Below are positions 1-13,600 of a stretch of 64,000 nt of DNA, in pieces. Every line of letters begins with the position of its first letter. The stretch's first letter is position 1. A program made the translations under genes and the position numbers. This stretch comes from Cyclospora cayetanensis (lineage: Eukaryota > Apicomplexa > Conoidasida > Eucoccidiorida > Eimeriidae): contig NW_020312080.1 of NCBI RefSeq assembly GCF_002999335.1, forward strand, positions 1-64,000. The letters are read 5' to 3'. The notes under the pieces are model-generated. The model made no database searches and was not told the DNA's origin. It saw only the letters and a program-made list of their open reading frames with translations.

Positions 1-2350
1 CTGTGTCGACGGACTCAGCAAGTTTGCCCATTTCATCCTTTGTGCAAGTTCTCTCGCATCTCAGAGAATCTATCGGTTATTTTTAACCTGTGTCTCAAAG
101 ATACCCACATGTTAAATACCATCATTACGGATATGGATCAAAATTCCTTGGTGTTTTTGGCGTGCGTTCATGACCCGCCTGCATGCAGACCTTAATATGA
201 CCAATGCAAACCACCCACAGGCAGATGAACAGACACAGAGCGTCAACCACATTCTTCTCCAGCACTGTAACTTTGTGCTTTGAAATATCCAATTGGTTAG
301 CTTTCGCTTCTTCTTGATGCTGAGTGGGTTCATAATTCAAGAGTACCCTGGCCTACTGGCTCTCCCGCATTCCTGGTCTACACAGAGGAGCCCCTCTCCG
401 TTCATGGCCTAAACCTGGTGGTACAGATTTAGCAGCCACCTCCGTAATGAAGGGGATAAGAAAAGAGAGACAGTCACTCAATTATGGCAAGTGGTGGTCT
501 GTTGGATTTCGAGCCTGGAAATTTGGTGTGACTCAGCAGGCTTTGAGAGGTGCGCCTGAAGGTAACCAGACGAAACAGCGTGCGGCCAGGTAATTTGGAC
601 CTTCTGCGACTTTTCTAGGAATTGATGCTCTGTGCTTCCTGATATTGTTGAAAGCTGAGGTGCCCCAGAGCCACTAATATTCGGTTTCAAAAAAAATTGC
701 TTGTATTACTCTTGCACTTGCTGCGCATACAAATGACTTGTGTAGTCAAGGAGGATTCACAGAAAGTCGTGTGCGTGGTCGGCGCTAGGACTATTGGACG
801 CCGAGGACACACTAAAGTAGAGTTTCTAGCGAAATGGGCAGGGAGCGGCATCCTCCGATGTTGACGGAGAAACAATTGCAGGCTCCGTTGGCTGCGGGAA
901 AATTTGCAGCGTTGTTTGGTTGGCAACGTTAGTGGCCGTGGAGTTAGTGTTCTATTTCCTTGGTAATTGTTTTTCAGGCAGCTCTTGCTCCCCTTATAAT
1001 AGATACATTCACAAATGGGTGTTGGTTAAAAGTTCCTGCATATATCAAGGTGTTCTCTAAACTCAGATTTATGCGCGGGCACACAGAGCTATTTTTGTTT
1101 CTACATTATTGTTGATGCCCCTTCGGGGCTTTGAGAGAGATTATGCCGCATGCATAGGTTTTATTGGAACGTAGGAACGCTCCATGAGGCGCGGCGTCTG
1201 CTGGGCTAGCTATTTGATTTGATCCACTCATCTTGCTCGGCTTTTTTTGCTTTGTGTAGCAAAAGGCTCACTAGTTTTAGAGGTTGGTCGACAGCGAACC
1301 ATCATGCCGCCGCCGTGCTGTTGGTTCATCCCTCGTTCGTTATCGGCGAGTGTTGTCAATGTGTGTGTGTGTATGTATTTATTTCCTACGGCGTCAATTA
1401 GGTGATACGAAGCTTTTCTCGCCCGATCTCATAATTTTTTGGTGGGGGAGACGGGGGTTCCTACCTGCATGGAGGGTGGGGAGATGCCGGAAATTCTTCC
1501 TTATTTCTGCATGCAGACATCCTTGACGCACAGAAATGTCAGGTGAGGGCATGTTTCAAAATGGGAAAAGAAGATGTAGCATGCTAAGGCACGCTTAAAC
1601 ATCTTCTAGCAATCAATCTCTTTTAAGCTAAGGTTTAGCAAGGAAGTAACCAATTGGCCTGGCTGTTCGTGTACCTTATCTAATGTAGAATACTGAGCTT
1701 GATATAAGCAGACGCGCAACTGTGTGCTGTTTCCTAGATTCCTTGTGTAACCAGACGTGTAGTCTGGGATTGCATAGTGAATTCAGCTGTGCTCACCATG
1801 GCAGTCTCTCTCCCGTCATATGGTACTCTGAGGAACGCGGGCGGGGAGAAAGGGATGATTCTCTTGCTAAACACTCGGTGACTTTCTATCAAGCTTATAC
1901 TAAGTGTGAAGCTAAACGTATTCATGCGGAAGTAGATGGGGCGCTACCACAGTACCATTCCAGTAATGCCGTACGTAGGCTTCTCCTGTTGGTGTGACAA
2001 AGGTTATCTTGCACATTATTCCGTTATTATATCTATATGTATTTCACAGTACAGCTAACATGTGGGCTCCTCAAGAAGCATTTCAGGTGCTCTTGACTGA
2101 CCTACGAAACTAGCGTTTGGAAACATGGACCAGAGAATGTTTCAGTCTCAGTCAATTGTTGGACAGCTTGAGCATGACGAAAAACAGAGCGCTCTTGAAC
2201 CCAGCCTTATATAGCTAGGACTATTAAATCACTTTCAGGTTACTCAATTCCGGGCCAAAACATGAGCTTGCAGTAAGACGAAGTCTGCACTACATTCTCC
2301 TGTAAGTCTTGGAACAGATTGGCTGCGGCCATCTAACCCCTGGATCCATT
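1..2350 (+). mobile_element. Decayed Ty3/gypsy element, 3' part (integrase tail and LTR)
   Basis: A broken integrase C-terminal core is readable on the plus strand near 195-260: NHPQADEQTQSVN is a worn form of the family signature HPQTDGQTERVN. The tract that follows (about 260-430) is alignable to 40130-40260, the same place in the element at 36-42 kb. From about 1640 to 1990 the sequence matches LTR-like blocks seen again near 20.4, 21.9, 35.9, 41.9 and 54.9 kb: a shared 'ctgttcgtgtaccttat' stretch, then a block around 1800-1930. No open gene remains. The 5' part lies outside the window. Assignment to gypsy rests on motif order and the paralogous copies. Confidence 0.6.
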
Positions 2351-2744
2351 AAGCCCAGCAGAACAAACCATTTAACAATTTTCTACCAGAGTGCTTATTA
2401 TATGCGAGTGGGGATTTAGAAATCCTTTGTACCACCACTGTCACCTCTACGTGATTAGTCCAAGCACCGTAGGAACTTTGGTCAACGTAAATACCCACGA
2501 AATATACACAATTATCTCGAACACACTTTCGACATAGTGTAAAATTCTGATATTCAATAGTTCAGTAGACCACAACTGTCTTTTTTAAGTCCCAAATTGC
2601 TTCGGACTGCCATGCGATTACTAAAATGAGCATCAAAACAATTTTTTTGCGTGCATAAACATGCGCAAATGAATATACCTTGCCTCATCAGTAGGCTTCG
2701 GTGGAAGAAGATATGTACAGCATGCGCATGTCAATGTTTCCCCC
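2351..2744. other. Spacer, nothing recognised
   Basis: Short AT-richer stretch between the retroelement remnant and the 3' end of the kinesin gene. It should contain the kinesin 3' UTR. I see no gene, repeat or RNA in it. Confidence 0.4.
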
Positions 2745-5700
2745 CTAAGTATCCTCGTGTGCCAGCTCGGTTGCTGTTTCTTGTTGGGAATCTTGGTATG
2801 GAACTCCCGACAGTGTCACGACGCTTTCTTCTTGTTGCAACTCCTGCTCACCCTGGGAACTTCCAGCCGTTTCTTCTAAAGCAGATGACTCATCAACACG
2901 AGGGTGTTCTTCGGTGACCTCATTGAGTGAGCTGGCCTCATCCTCTAGTGCTGATGCATGGACCACGGATGTGCGGTCCATTGTTGCTTGCATTTGTTCT
3001 CCACTGATCAGCGTGCATGGAGAAATGTCTCGTGCATCCTCAGAAGCCAACGCATCCTCAACCGTTCCTTGGTAAATATGGGTTGTTTCATGATAGTCAG
3101 GGGGAGTTGTATACGTGTCGTCATTTTTTGTATTCGCCCGTTCACTGTCATTTTCAACATTCATATCCGCTTCTGCTTCCATTTCTCCTGGCGACACCTC
3201 TGTATCTGTCTGTTCTTTGCGAATGCTTTGCAGCAGTTCTTCAAGCGAGTTGCCCTGCATCCTAAGTGCGGTATCAATTTTCTGGAGTAACACTTCCTTT
3301 TCCCTTAGTTCTTTTTCTAGTTTCATGAGCTCTGTTGCACGGTCATGCTTACCCCTGGCCGCCTTGTCTACAAATTTTCCGCTAACTTCAAATACCAACA
3401 CACCGGAAAGCCACTCAAATGCAACTTCGTTGGCGTTAAGAGTGAACTCCTGAACCGCAAATCGAGGGCAGCTTCAACATGCTTTAAGTGCTATCTTGGA
3501 CAAACAAGCAACTTAAATATTCAGCCAACGCGCTTCTTCTAGGGCACACCGATGCCTGTATCACCTGTTCAGGCATTTTTCTTGCCGTTTGCTCTGGCTT
3601 TCTAGATACGTGTTTATGTTGAAATGCTTAGCGTGCAAGCCGAAATAGAAGAACCTGGCAAAGCTATTCGGCATTGAAGTACGAGCTTACCCTAGTGTTG
3701 TTGAACACAACATCCCTGCTAGCCTCCTCAAGGGAAACTGCAGATACTTCGGTCATCCCGTCTAACCAACGATACATTACCTACACGTTCAAGAAGATGT
3801 GCGATGGTTTAAGTTCGATGTGGCATAGCGCTTGACACTCGGTACTCCTTCCACTGAGCAAGTGATGGGAACTATTCACTTGCTTTGATCTTTAGTTAAA
3901 TGCATTTCAAGAGACTACTTAGACCAAATACCGCGACAAGTGCACCCTCCAACTTCCAACTGCACTATAGGCTTTACACTAGCTCAAAACACTCCAAAAT
4001 CTACTCTCTGTGAAGTTCCTAATGCGTCAGTGGACCAATGCTCACTTGCGGATGGCGACAGGAACGTTCGGGTAAGTTGGTAGCGGAGTGCACACACACA
4101 GTAATTGTCAGCTCGCGGCCCCTCACGTCTTCAACCGAATCAAAATCATCAATATCTTCTATGCGGCGGGCCACTAGTTCATCCTCGCTGAAGATAAGTA
4201 GGACAAGCCTGATTTGCAATATACGAAGTACTAAAAGTCACGCGCCCAACCAACACAGGCTCAGGAGAGTCAGTTCGATCCGAAAGACACAAATATAAGG
4301 CTACAGCAACTTTTATTATCATCCACTAAGTTTATAGAAAGTGATCTCATGAATTGAAACGGTTGCTGTCTAGGTGAAGGAATAGGATTAACTTTTGATC
4401 CGTTCATTGTACCCATCCAAGTCCGTTCTTGGGGGCCCAACTTTTATATCAATGGAGAGGATCAGGATCCCTTTTTTCTGCCCCTTGCAATCGAAGATGG
4501 GAAATGGCTCGTTTTCAATTGGCAACAAGCTACGGATTGTTTCGAGGTACACGTACGCTTGCCCCACTACCTTGAACATGAGAAACAAACGAAAAGGCAA
4601 GGAAAGGATAAAAGGCCTAGGGTGACACACAAGGACTCATGCAAAACTTCGTTGACACAAGCCTGCTGCCACCTTAGCATGGTCCGTTGCCCCCTTCCGT
4701 GCTCCACAAGTTCATTTGCCACTAAACTGCATTACATGTGAGACTTTTTCGCAATCCTAACGCACTAACGCATTTTAGTCTACATGAATCATTCGCCGAT
4801 AACAGCATACGCCCAGTAGTTTTTTCAGTCGCACACCGCATCGCTCCTGCACTTTTAATGCATTCACACTGATTATTACTAAGGAAATAACTAACCTGGT
4901 ACGACTCGGGATCTGGTGCAAACGGATCCGCAACTTCATCTGGTAAAGTCAGTGCCTTCCCATGCTCAGGTGTCCAGTTGGCATATATTTCCCTCATTTC
5001 AAACACCTTTCTTTCAAATAGGTCCAGAGGCCAGAGCTGTGTCAAGTCTGAGTCCATTCTATCCACCCTGATCATTATTTCAGATCTCTGCATTACTGTC
5101 CCTCCTAGTGTTCCTCTTGCGCCCCCTCCTATTACGTCTCCCCGTACAGTTAGCTTGGGGGAAAAGAATGCACCGACTCCAAGCTCTTGTGCTATCATAT
5201 TTGCCTCATCCACCAATAAAGATGTTCTTGTCATTACTTCCTCTAATTCAACTCGAGCCGCCCGTTCTTCCTCTCTTCGTGCGTCGTCCTCTGCCTTTTC
5301 CCTTTTTATCATTAGTTCCCTTGCGTTTAATTCTTCCTCTTTCTTCTGTAGCTCTCTCTCTATCTCTCGTTTTTCATCCTGTAGCGCACGTAGCTTCTCG
5401 TGGATGACTTCTTGTGTCTCTCCACTGGCTAGTAGCTCCTGTTCTTTCTGCTCTAGCCTTTTAAGTAAAGTCTGCCTCTCATGCATTAAGGCTTTCTTTC
5501 CACGCTCCAGTTGCCTAAGCATGTCATGAAACTTTTCTTCCTTTGCTTTGTCTTCCTCGCTCTGCTGTGGAGGGCCATATACACTCATTTGATCCTTCAT
5601 GACCTCCTTCATCGCCTCCTCCCATAAAGGCATAGACTTGTCCATGTCAAATGGGTCGAAATATACATACAAATTGTTGTGACCGAATAAAATTCTGTCT

Positions 5701-8515
5701 TTGTGCTGTAGCTGCCTCTCGTCTCCTTCCTGCATTTCCATTCCATTTACCATTGTCTTACCTGTGGCCTTTAAGAGCACAATGTATGAAATGTCTTCTG
5801 GATCTTCCGCATCATTTTGAATTCTTTTGCAGCTTACAGTGGCATGTCCTGACACCACTCCTAAGCCACCAATGCGGAATGTGGGGACATCCTCTCCTTC
5901 AATTTTCCCAAAGCTACTTATTCCCACTCTTAGCACGCACACTATCTTTCCAGTAAGGAACGGATCTTCATTTAGATTCTGCAGTGTCGGTAGAGTTAAT
6001 TCTATCTGCTCTTCTAGTTTCCCCGTAGCGGCTGCTCTTTTCTTTTCCTCCTCAACCTTTTGCTGCCAGGACATCTGCAACACCAACGGTAACAAGAAAT
6101 AATAGAGTGCATCTCTGCTGCGTTGCTTAGTTCGCATTCTCGCAATACACATCGAAACGTAGTTCTAGGACGGCATTGCCAACACTGCAGCAGTGACGCT
6201 GAAAGGGGCATACTGTCATTTCCTCCATTGCTCTCTTGTTCGCCTCTATCTCCTCTTCATACTGCTTCCGTATGGCATCCAGCATGAGCGGATCTGGCTT
6301 GGTGCCCCTTGCTGGGCCTGGTTGGGCACCACCCATAGCCTGTACAAGCGAACACACAGAACACGTAGTCATGTAATGCCTCATGTTTAAGGCGGCATAT
6401 ACATGCGGGTGCGCATGAGGGAAAATGTATACATGTGCGCTCACTGCCGCCCTATATGCCTGGTTCTTCAATAAATTGTTCATTGTGTGTTTTGCTACCT
6501 CCACATCTGTAGTTCATGCAATCTGAGGCTGTGTTTCCTTCGAATAGGCATAATCAGCCTGAGACGTATTGTGATCTCTACCTTTTTAAGCCGCTCATTT
6601 TCTTCTCTCAACTCCCTGATGAGCTTTTCCAGAGGATTTTCGTTTACCACGGCATTATTCTTTATTTGCTTAACTCTGTCTGCGAGCAGACGCTAAGCTG
6701 AGAGGTGAAAATCGAGTTCCCACCCAACCGGTCAACAATTATCATTTCTCCTCTTCCACTCCGGTGCAGCCCGAATGTTCGTTTCTAAGAAGCATGTGTA
6801 GACTTATGGGGCGAGAGTGAGTATACGAATGTTAGCATGCTGGGATATTTAGCCGATGACTTTTACCTGCATAACGGAGGGTGCTTAGGGTTTCTTCGTA
6901 ATTGACAGATGCGGGAGAAAGCGCAGCAATCATGCATGTTTTGCTGTTGCCTCCGAGGGCTGTTTGCAATATACGCGTTAGCGCCGAGTCCCGGTAAGGT
7001 ACAACCTGAGCTTAGATATAGCACCAGTGCATAGTACGCCTCCAAATGCAAGCAGTAGATTCTCTAGAATGCCACGTAGCTCCCTACTGAAACCAACACT
7101 TCCAAATATGTGTTCCAGGTTCACTTGTGTTTCGCCTCCTTAGTGTAAATGTAGACATCTGTGTGAAGAGGCATTAAGTGTAAATGTAGACACCTGTGTG
7201 AATAGGCATGGAGGTACATTTTTCTGCAGAAACATATAAAGTTTAGGTTTTGTCACCTGTCCTGGCTTAAGCTTCCCAACCGCTTTGTCTGCAAGTGCAG
7301 ATATAACGTTACCCAGCGCACTAAGGCTCTGGTTAATAGCACATCCTTCTTTTAGTCTGTCTCCAGTGGCCCCGGTAGAGCCAGCCCGCTCGCTTCCTGC
7401 CAGATCCACCAGGTTAATTTCGGAGAGCTTTTGTGAAACTGGTTCCCCTGATGATGCTGAGAGAAAGCAGCATTTGTGCATGCACCTAATAGGATGTCCA
7501 ACAGTGATGGAGGTGTGTTGATGACACTGGGGTAAGCTCATTGCATCACAAAGTTCAATCGGTTCGCATTGCCTCACAGTCAATAGTTACTTGACGAAAA
7601 AAGATTTGCAGAACCGTATGAGCGCGGGACGACGTTGCATTCATCAATGTAGCACCAACCGTACGATTGGCTGTGCCTGGAAGGGTCCTCAACGCACACT
7701 CTCAATGTAAGATCTTTACGGAGTAAGCTGATACAACTCTGTGTTACGACCCGGAGCCTAACAAAAGTCAAGTGCTTTGCTCGACCGGGCATTTTCTTAA
7801 CTCTAGCCAATGAAGTAGGGGCAGTCCCCATTGGTCACTCGAGAGTGGTGTGAATGCTAAACGGTAACTCCATGCGTATCGTTCTAAGCACACCTTCGTC
7901 TAATTTGGCCTTGATTTCTTCATAGGAGTTCACAGGGCACTTGCTAAGATTTTGCACGAATGTGCCAAGTTGAGGCGTATGCCGAATTTTCAGGCCACCT
8001 TTAGGTCTCTTTTCCATTGGCTGAAGCAGGTCTTGCACTTGTTCATTGTATATCTCCAGCATACTGACTGAAACTTCACCTCTGATATTTGGGTAGATAT
8101 TTTGCTCTATCCGCTGAAATATTTCTTCACAGGCACGGACGATGATACCTTTATTGGCACCGTACCCAACCATGGAATAGCTCTTTCCAGAACCCGTTTG
8201 GCCATAGGCGAACAGGCACGCATTATAGCCCTCGAAGGCATTGTTTAGGACGTCCTTCCCTATGTCTTGGTACACTCTCTGCTGGTCTGCATACTTTGCC
8301 AAGGTGGGCCTACAATATCCCGAATTCTCCACCTCAAACCCATCATGGGACCAATATGAGTAATCGAAAGAAAACGTTCTGGTTGCATTCCTTCCTCCAT
8401 CATTGTTTTCAATTGTGGTGCTTTGTCCTTCCATGGATATGCACAGGAGAGCATTCATGTTTTTCTCCCTGTCGTTGAAGGGCCGAACTCGCACTGCCAC
8501 CTTAACGGATGACAT
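2745..8515 (-). CDS. Kinesin-3 family motor with FHA domain
   Basis: An ATP-driven microtubule motor, by family plus-end directed and carrying vesicles or flagellar cargo. My model has 11 exons: 8515-7894, 7676-7578, 7456-7257, 7005-6867, 6679-6582, 6339-6214, 6074-4896, 4570-4413, 4187-4046, 3780-3691 and 3449-2745. All junctions are GT-AG and all phases agree, giving 1185 aa. The start is the ATG of [13 protein letters not shown], where kinesin motors normally begin. Motor signatures: P-loop GQTGSGKS (105-112), switch I NATSSRAH (220-227), switch II DLAGSE (258-263), then the neck and coiled coil. An FHA domain follows at about 475-590, then a long charged coiled coil (about 620-740), then KIF1-type central-domain sequence ([34 protein letters not shown]). 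The tail is acidic and low in complexity, and I see no PH domain. The switch I site reads SSRAH where SSRSH is usual. The exon 8/9 junction is the least certain. Confidence 0.93.
7142..7209. repeat. 34-bp tandem duplication in a kinesin intron
   Basis: Two adjacent copies of a 34-base unit beginning agtgtaaatgtagaca start at 7142 and 7176, with a few mismatches between them. They lie in the intron between kinesin exons 3 and 4, so they do not affect the protein. Confidence 0.8.
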
Positions 8516-8959
8516 TTTTGCATTACCTCTAACGCAACAAAACAATCAACTAATTCTCGGTTCTGTGGGTAGCCAATGAGGGGCAGGAGCATGCACTAAC
8601 GGTCTTTATCCCCCCCACCGTCACTGATTTCGCAAAGTGCATGATACCTATCACACAGGACGCTGGTAGCAACTGACAAGCAAAATGCCTGTGCAGCAGG
8701 AAAATAGCATGCCAAAAGCTCCGCTATGCTTCCAGAGCGCAGGCACAGTTCCATTACATTGATCCTGGTACCTAGCAAACGGGGCCGCTGGCTGTGGGGC
8801 TGCCCACCAGACACTGCATGCATGTGGGTACCATAGTGTGGCTAATCGTAAGGCGCGAAGTGCAATCATTCGAATCGTTATTATGTGCTTGGGCCTCTGT
8901 CGAAAGTTGTTTTCTGTGGCGCCGCTCATGGTTATGCATCTGAAGTGCGGAGTGCATAG
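8516..8959. other. Spacer upstream of the kinesin gene
   Basis: Region 5' of the kinesin start on the minus strand; it probably holds the promoter and 5' UTR. I see no gene or clear motif. Confidence 0.35.
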
Positions 8960-11900
8960 CATTAACGTATGTCTGGGTGCAGAAACGCTCCATCTGTCTC
9001 AGTAGGGAGACACTTGACCCCAAAATGCAATACTTTATAGCAACCTATTGAGCTTCTTTCGAAAATAATCCCCTCCTCTCCATGCCCTCGCCCCTCAGGG
9101 ATCCAGCATGAGGGAAGATGGACAGTCAAGGTGCAAGTTACTGCACCCTCCAACCACTTTGAGAATTTAGAGCTACATGCAAATCGAAACCATGCCACGT
9201 CCACAAAATTTTGGTTTCTGCTGTATTGGGCGACGTCTAATTTGCAGCCAATGGCGTTCAGGACTAGTCGAACCAGAAATTTGGTACTTTACTAATTTTT
9301 TTTGAACAGATGTCGTGAGGTAGAAATTAGCTTAATGTAGCTTAGCCCGCTACAGCTCTCTCCAGTATCTCAAAGCATAGCCCGCATTTTCACTTTTGGG
9401 CACAGCTGTTGGCCCCAGAGATCATCAAGAGGCTTCATAGAACTCCACTGCACCCCTGTCCTGCCGCATCTGTATGCAAGCTGATCCTCTGCTATACTAT
9501 GGCCACCTTCCACGGCTTCGATTCTTAATACATTCGTTTTTGGACGTGGGGATTCCCGGCGAGCTCGGGTGCTGCAGCGTCCACCACGATAAGGTAGCAA
9601 GGATCTTCAATGCTATCCCATTGCGAGCGTGCGGAGAACCCCCAATCTATAATCGCCCAGTTTGACCTTCCTGAATCCCCATAAACATTTAACTTAAGGA
9701 ATAACTCACTGGTTTTTCTCTGGTATTCATTGCGAATAATCCTTCCTATCACATTAGGGAGTAAATCTGTTACCACGCTCACTCGCCAGACTACAACCCA
9801 CTCGTAAATCAGCCGCCAGCACCAATGACACAAATACTTGGCACTAAAAGCGACTTGCTGTTCCATGAGAGCAGCTTATTTCACGTAAGATGCTTAAAAG
9901 CACATTGCTGAGCATTCGAAAATTGCCCGTGCATGTATTCCTGTATGCAAGCCAACCATGGAGCCTGCAGGAAATAGCTTCCCCATTGGCCCAGTAAATG
10001 TCAGTGCCACTTTAGCCGCAAACAACTTACTGAAAAAATGCTTGTTATCTGGTCACTCCACAATCGTACGTACAGCTACACTCGATTTGCCTGCTCAGCA
10101 TAATTAGGGAGAGTAGCACTTAATCATAATTAAGTCTGGATTTGAAATTCTTTTCCACAATCGTTCTAGTTATGCACAACTCTTTTCCTCTGTTACATCT
10201 TTGCACAAACGTGTAAGGGCTGAGGTCCCAAATAGAATACAAGCATGCAGAGGCCCTAGTTCCGTAAGCGTTCGTGCTATGAGCAGGGCCTCGACTACGA
10301 AGAAAGCAGAGTGAGGAACAATTGTACAGCTAGCTGACTCTAGCTGGCCAGTGAGACAAGCCATTTACAGGATAGAGTGCTTCCGGCATATGGCCACACT
10401 GCTGCAGGAAGAAATGCAAAAACAATGCGAGTGAAAAGCACAGTGGGTATCAGCCCATGGAAAGAAATCGTAAGGCAAAATGACACACACAGTAGCCAAA
10501 AACGAACGAGGAATCAAACTAACATAAACGCGGCGGGGAGATGCCTGGCTGTCGTCAGACCGCTGAAAAGTGTGAGCCTCATGCTACGAGAAGATAGAAG
10601 ACAATGAATTTTGCGTGAAGAAAACGAAGTACTCACTGGTTCAACAGTGCCTCCACGCCCCCTACAGCAATGAGTGGATGCCAATATAACCGACACATGC
10701 AGCTCACTCGATGTCCAAAGCCTAAAATGAGGCATGAATGCAAATGGAGACACACGGTACCTGTGAGTAGCTCAGCATAAACCTGAGTGTAGAGAACACC
10801 TTTACGATCACATCATCAGCGAGTATTTTTCTATTATCAGCCATTGATATAAAAAGGTGTTTCAGACACGCCACTTGCAAGAAATAGGTAGCACCAGGCA
10901 AATATGGCTAGTCTTGTTCACGCAGATTAGCGTTGTTAGCCGACCACAGTCTCGAACTTTTCCGGAAGCAGCGAAGCCTGGAACTACTTCTCTGTTAATC
11001 TATAAAGTCAAATTTCCCCGACATCATAAATTTCCATTAATTGTCTCCTCGGCCTTCAATAGTCTCGGATTCCGACACTTATACGCGTCTCTGAAGGTCA
11101 TCCGCCTCCATGAGGGTCATCGTGCTTCGGAGCAAGGTCCGCGAACAGTTCAAGGCGTCTTGCAACTGCCTTAGGGAGCCAGTAATGATGGCTCAGTAGC
11201 AATTACAGCTTTAAGGAAATTGGTAGAGTAAGAAAAAGCGCCGATTTCTCAGCGAACAACAGGCATGTAGTTCTAGCGAGCTGGCCCGGTCTTCATCCGG
11301 TCACCTCGGGGTGCATCTGGCAAAGCCTGCCGAACCACCAGAATCAAATATCCAGGGTCGAAACATAGAGCGAATCGCTACATCCGAGTTCCGTTCTTGT
11401 CGCTGCTGAATTTTGCACATATTCGTGTCAAATGCATAACTGTTCTCTTAACCCCTGCATTCCTAAGGGTGGCAGATGACCCCGGAGTCCCCAGTTTGTT
11501 TTGAGCTATAGCAACCCCTATTCAGGACTTTGCCAAGATTAACGGATACATGGGTGTCGAAAGCATAGGAATCATGCGATTCCGATGAAAAACGTGTATC
11601 ATTGCAAGCAAGAGCGGCTCAGCTGCACAGTTGTGAATGCCTAGGGCGTCGTGAGAGCGCATCGGCGGGCATCCCTTTCATGCCTGTGAGATACTTTACT
11701 GTAAAAGTCGTACACGGAAAGTATTTGGAAGGCACAGCACAGAGTGACGGTGTGATTGGAGAGTAAAATGACGCCTACTTTAATAGATATAAAGACTTTC
11801 ACGCCCCAACGCACTGCCAGAGCTCCTCTGCATTAAAATACAGTTATTTGGTTTTGGTGAAGTAGTGAAAATAATGACCAATAGTTTGGTGTTGTGGAAA

Positions 11901-13600
11901 GCCCGGAGCCCTAGTGAGAAAGAATGAAACCCACCTCCCTGTCGGTAGCTTTGGTTGTGGTGAAGAAATGAGTTTATTGTCGGGCAAAGCGAGTACTGGA
12001 GAAGCCTAAGCGGTTGATGAGCGTTCTTGCTCTGGCACCATTCTCCTCTATGGTCACAGAGTACACTGGTGACCCCTTCGCATAAAGGCTCTACGCCACC
12101 TTGTTAGGACATCGACTTTGCCCCTCCTTAGCAGGGATAAAGTAGTTGCTGCAGAGAAGACTAGGAGTAGCTTCTTCCCGGGGCTTTTTGGTACATAATC
12201 TCTACAGCACACAGGGGCGACCGCTTGCATGCCTTTCATTGGGTCGCTCATGGCATACTTCACCTTACGTGATAATTTAAACGTTGCAAGTCTGGATTGA
12301 ATGCTATCAGCATCCAATCCAGAGCTGGAGTGACGCTTAGCTGTCGCAGCATTTCCAATCCTTTCGCTCTACCATCCGCCAATCCGCCTGAGTCCTAGGG
12401 ACTGAGCCAACGAGGATCCCGGGAGGCAGCATTCTGCGCTGTCTCCGCGGGTAAGAGGTCCTCTTCACCTCTAGTGTTAAAGAACGCTGGCACTTCTCGA
12501 CCATTGATTCAAATCAGTATCAGCGCAGACATGGCCTATGGTGGGCCGCGAATTGCGGCACTCTACGCTGTAGCCTCCTGTTAGTGCATCCCAGCCTCCA
12601 TGAGTGGGCTTTGTGTCTCTTTCTACATTGCCATTGCTCGCCAACCAGCCTATTTCCACTCAGCACAGTCTTGTCTCGAGTTCTTGACCTTTCGCACGCG
12701 CCTGCAGTTCCATAGTATCCGACTCAACTTCCCACTATAGAAGCAGGTGCACGATGGAGGGCCTTCAGGAACTGCTCCGGACCATGGATTTTTTGAGAAG
12801 GCTTGTTTTCATCTTCTGCCGTTTCTTAGGGCTGGCTGACATAGCTCCGACATCCATGGCTCAAGATCCCGACTTTGCTCTTCCTTTTCCGGCAAAACTC
12901 AATAGCTGCATCCATTTGCTCCTGAAACATCAGGCATCTCATCAGTTGGAAAAGCCTCATTGGTCAGCTTTAAAATCGCTGAGTGGCTCTTCACTCTGCG
13001 ACTATATATAATGACCTTTCGAATGGACATGAGATACACCACTGACGAAGTAGTTATATGCGTACGGCGAGTCTTTTGCTGGCCAACGTTTCATACTTCT
13101 TGATATGTCACTCAGCTGCTAAATTTTTGTTTTCAGCTTTCTCAATTCTCTCAAAGCTTGCTGTTGTTCTGATCTTGGTGTTAACCAACAAGTTAGGGTT
13201 TGCATGAAGGATTGAGGTCCAGCATTCCATGCAAGCACACGACTTCCTCTGCTTAAAAGGAGTCACCATTGACATGTGCCTCCAAAATGAATGCCGCAAT
13301 CACTCACCTCTCTATGTCTAGGGATAAATGGAGGGGTACATCTCCAACTGGCTGATGAATTCTTCGAGTGCTTGCCCATCCATACGGTTGCCATACTCTC
13401 CAGGGCTGCGTAACCTCGTCGACGCATCCACAAACATTCGACCAGCTGACAAAGCGTGCCTTAATAGCAGCTGTGAAGCTCCTGCGCTCACAACAGCTTG
13501 TAGACCGGCCTCTGACGCCCCAAGAGGCGCTCTGCACCAGTCTTCTTGCCGTAACCATGCAGCATATTTTCGTAGTCTGCTGCTTTTAAGCATTATACTA
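8960..13600 (-). mobile_element. Decayed Ty3/gypsy element on the minus strand
   Basis: Read on the minus strand, 11,620-11,730 encodes FTVKYLTGMKGMPADALSRR. This is the end of a gypsy RNase H domain (family form: FTVEYIPGKxNVVADALSR), and the same motif is found at 39.3 and 52.7 kb. A block at 13,240-13,570 (minus frame contains AGRMFVDASTRLRSPGEYG) is upstream of it in element order and may be gag. It recurs at about 21,010-21,340. A block at 9,000-9,200 on the minus strand resembles the LTR-like block at 1,790-1,930. There are many stops and shifts and nothing is intact. The boundaries are approximate. Confidence 0.6.
11615..12050 (-). pseudogene. RNase H remnant of the minus-strand gypsy element
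   Basis: The conserved end of the RNase H domain (VKYLTG..GMPADALSRRPRHS) reads in one minus-strand frame at about 11,620-11,740. Upstream codons are broken by stops and frameshifts. The sister copies are at 39,280-39,340 (SHVKGIANVVAAALSRR) and 52,675-52,725 (YTKVANDAVSR). Confidence 0.65.

Noticed and set aside
4978..5529. 183-codon plus-strand frame, Ser-rich
   Set aside because: Antisense shadow of the kinesin exon 6074-4896, which carries the FHA domain and coiled coil.
7835..8545. Kinesin start ten codons upstream at 8,545
   Set aside because: That start is not ATG, and kinesin motors begin at the VKVAVRVRP strand. The ATG at 8,515 fits.
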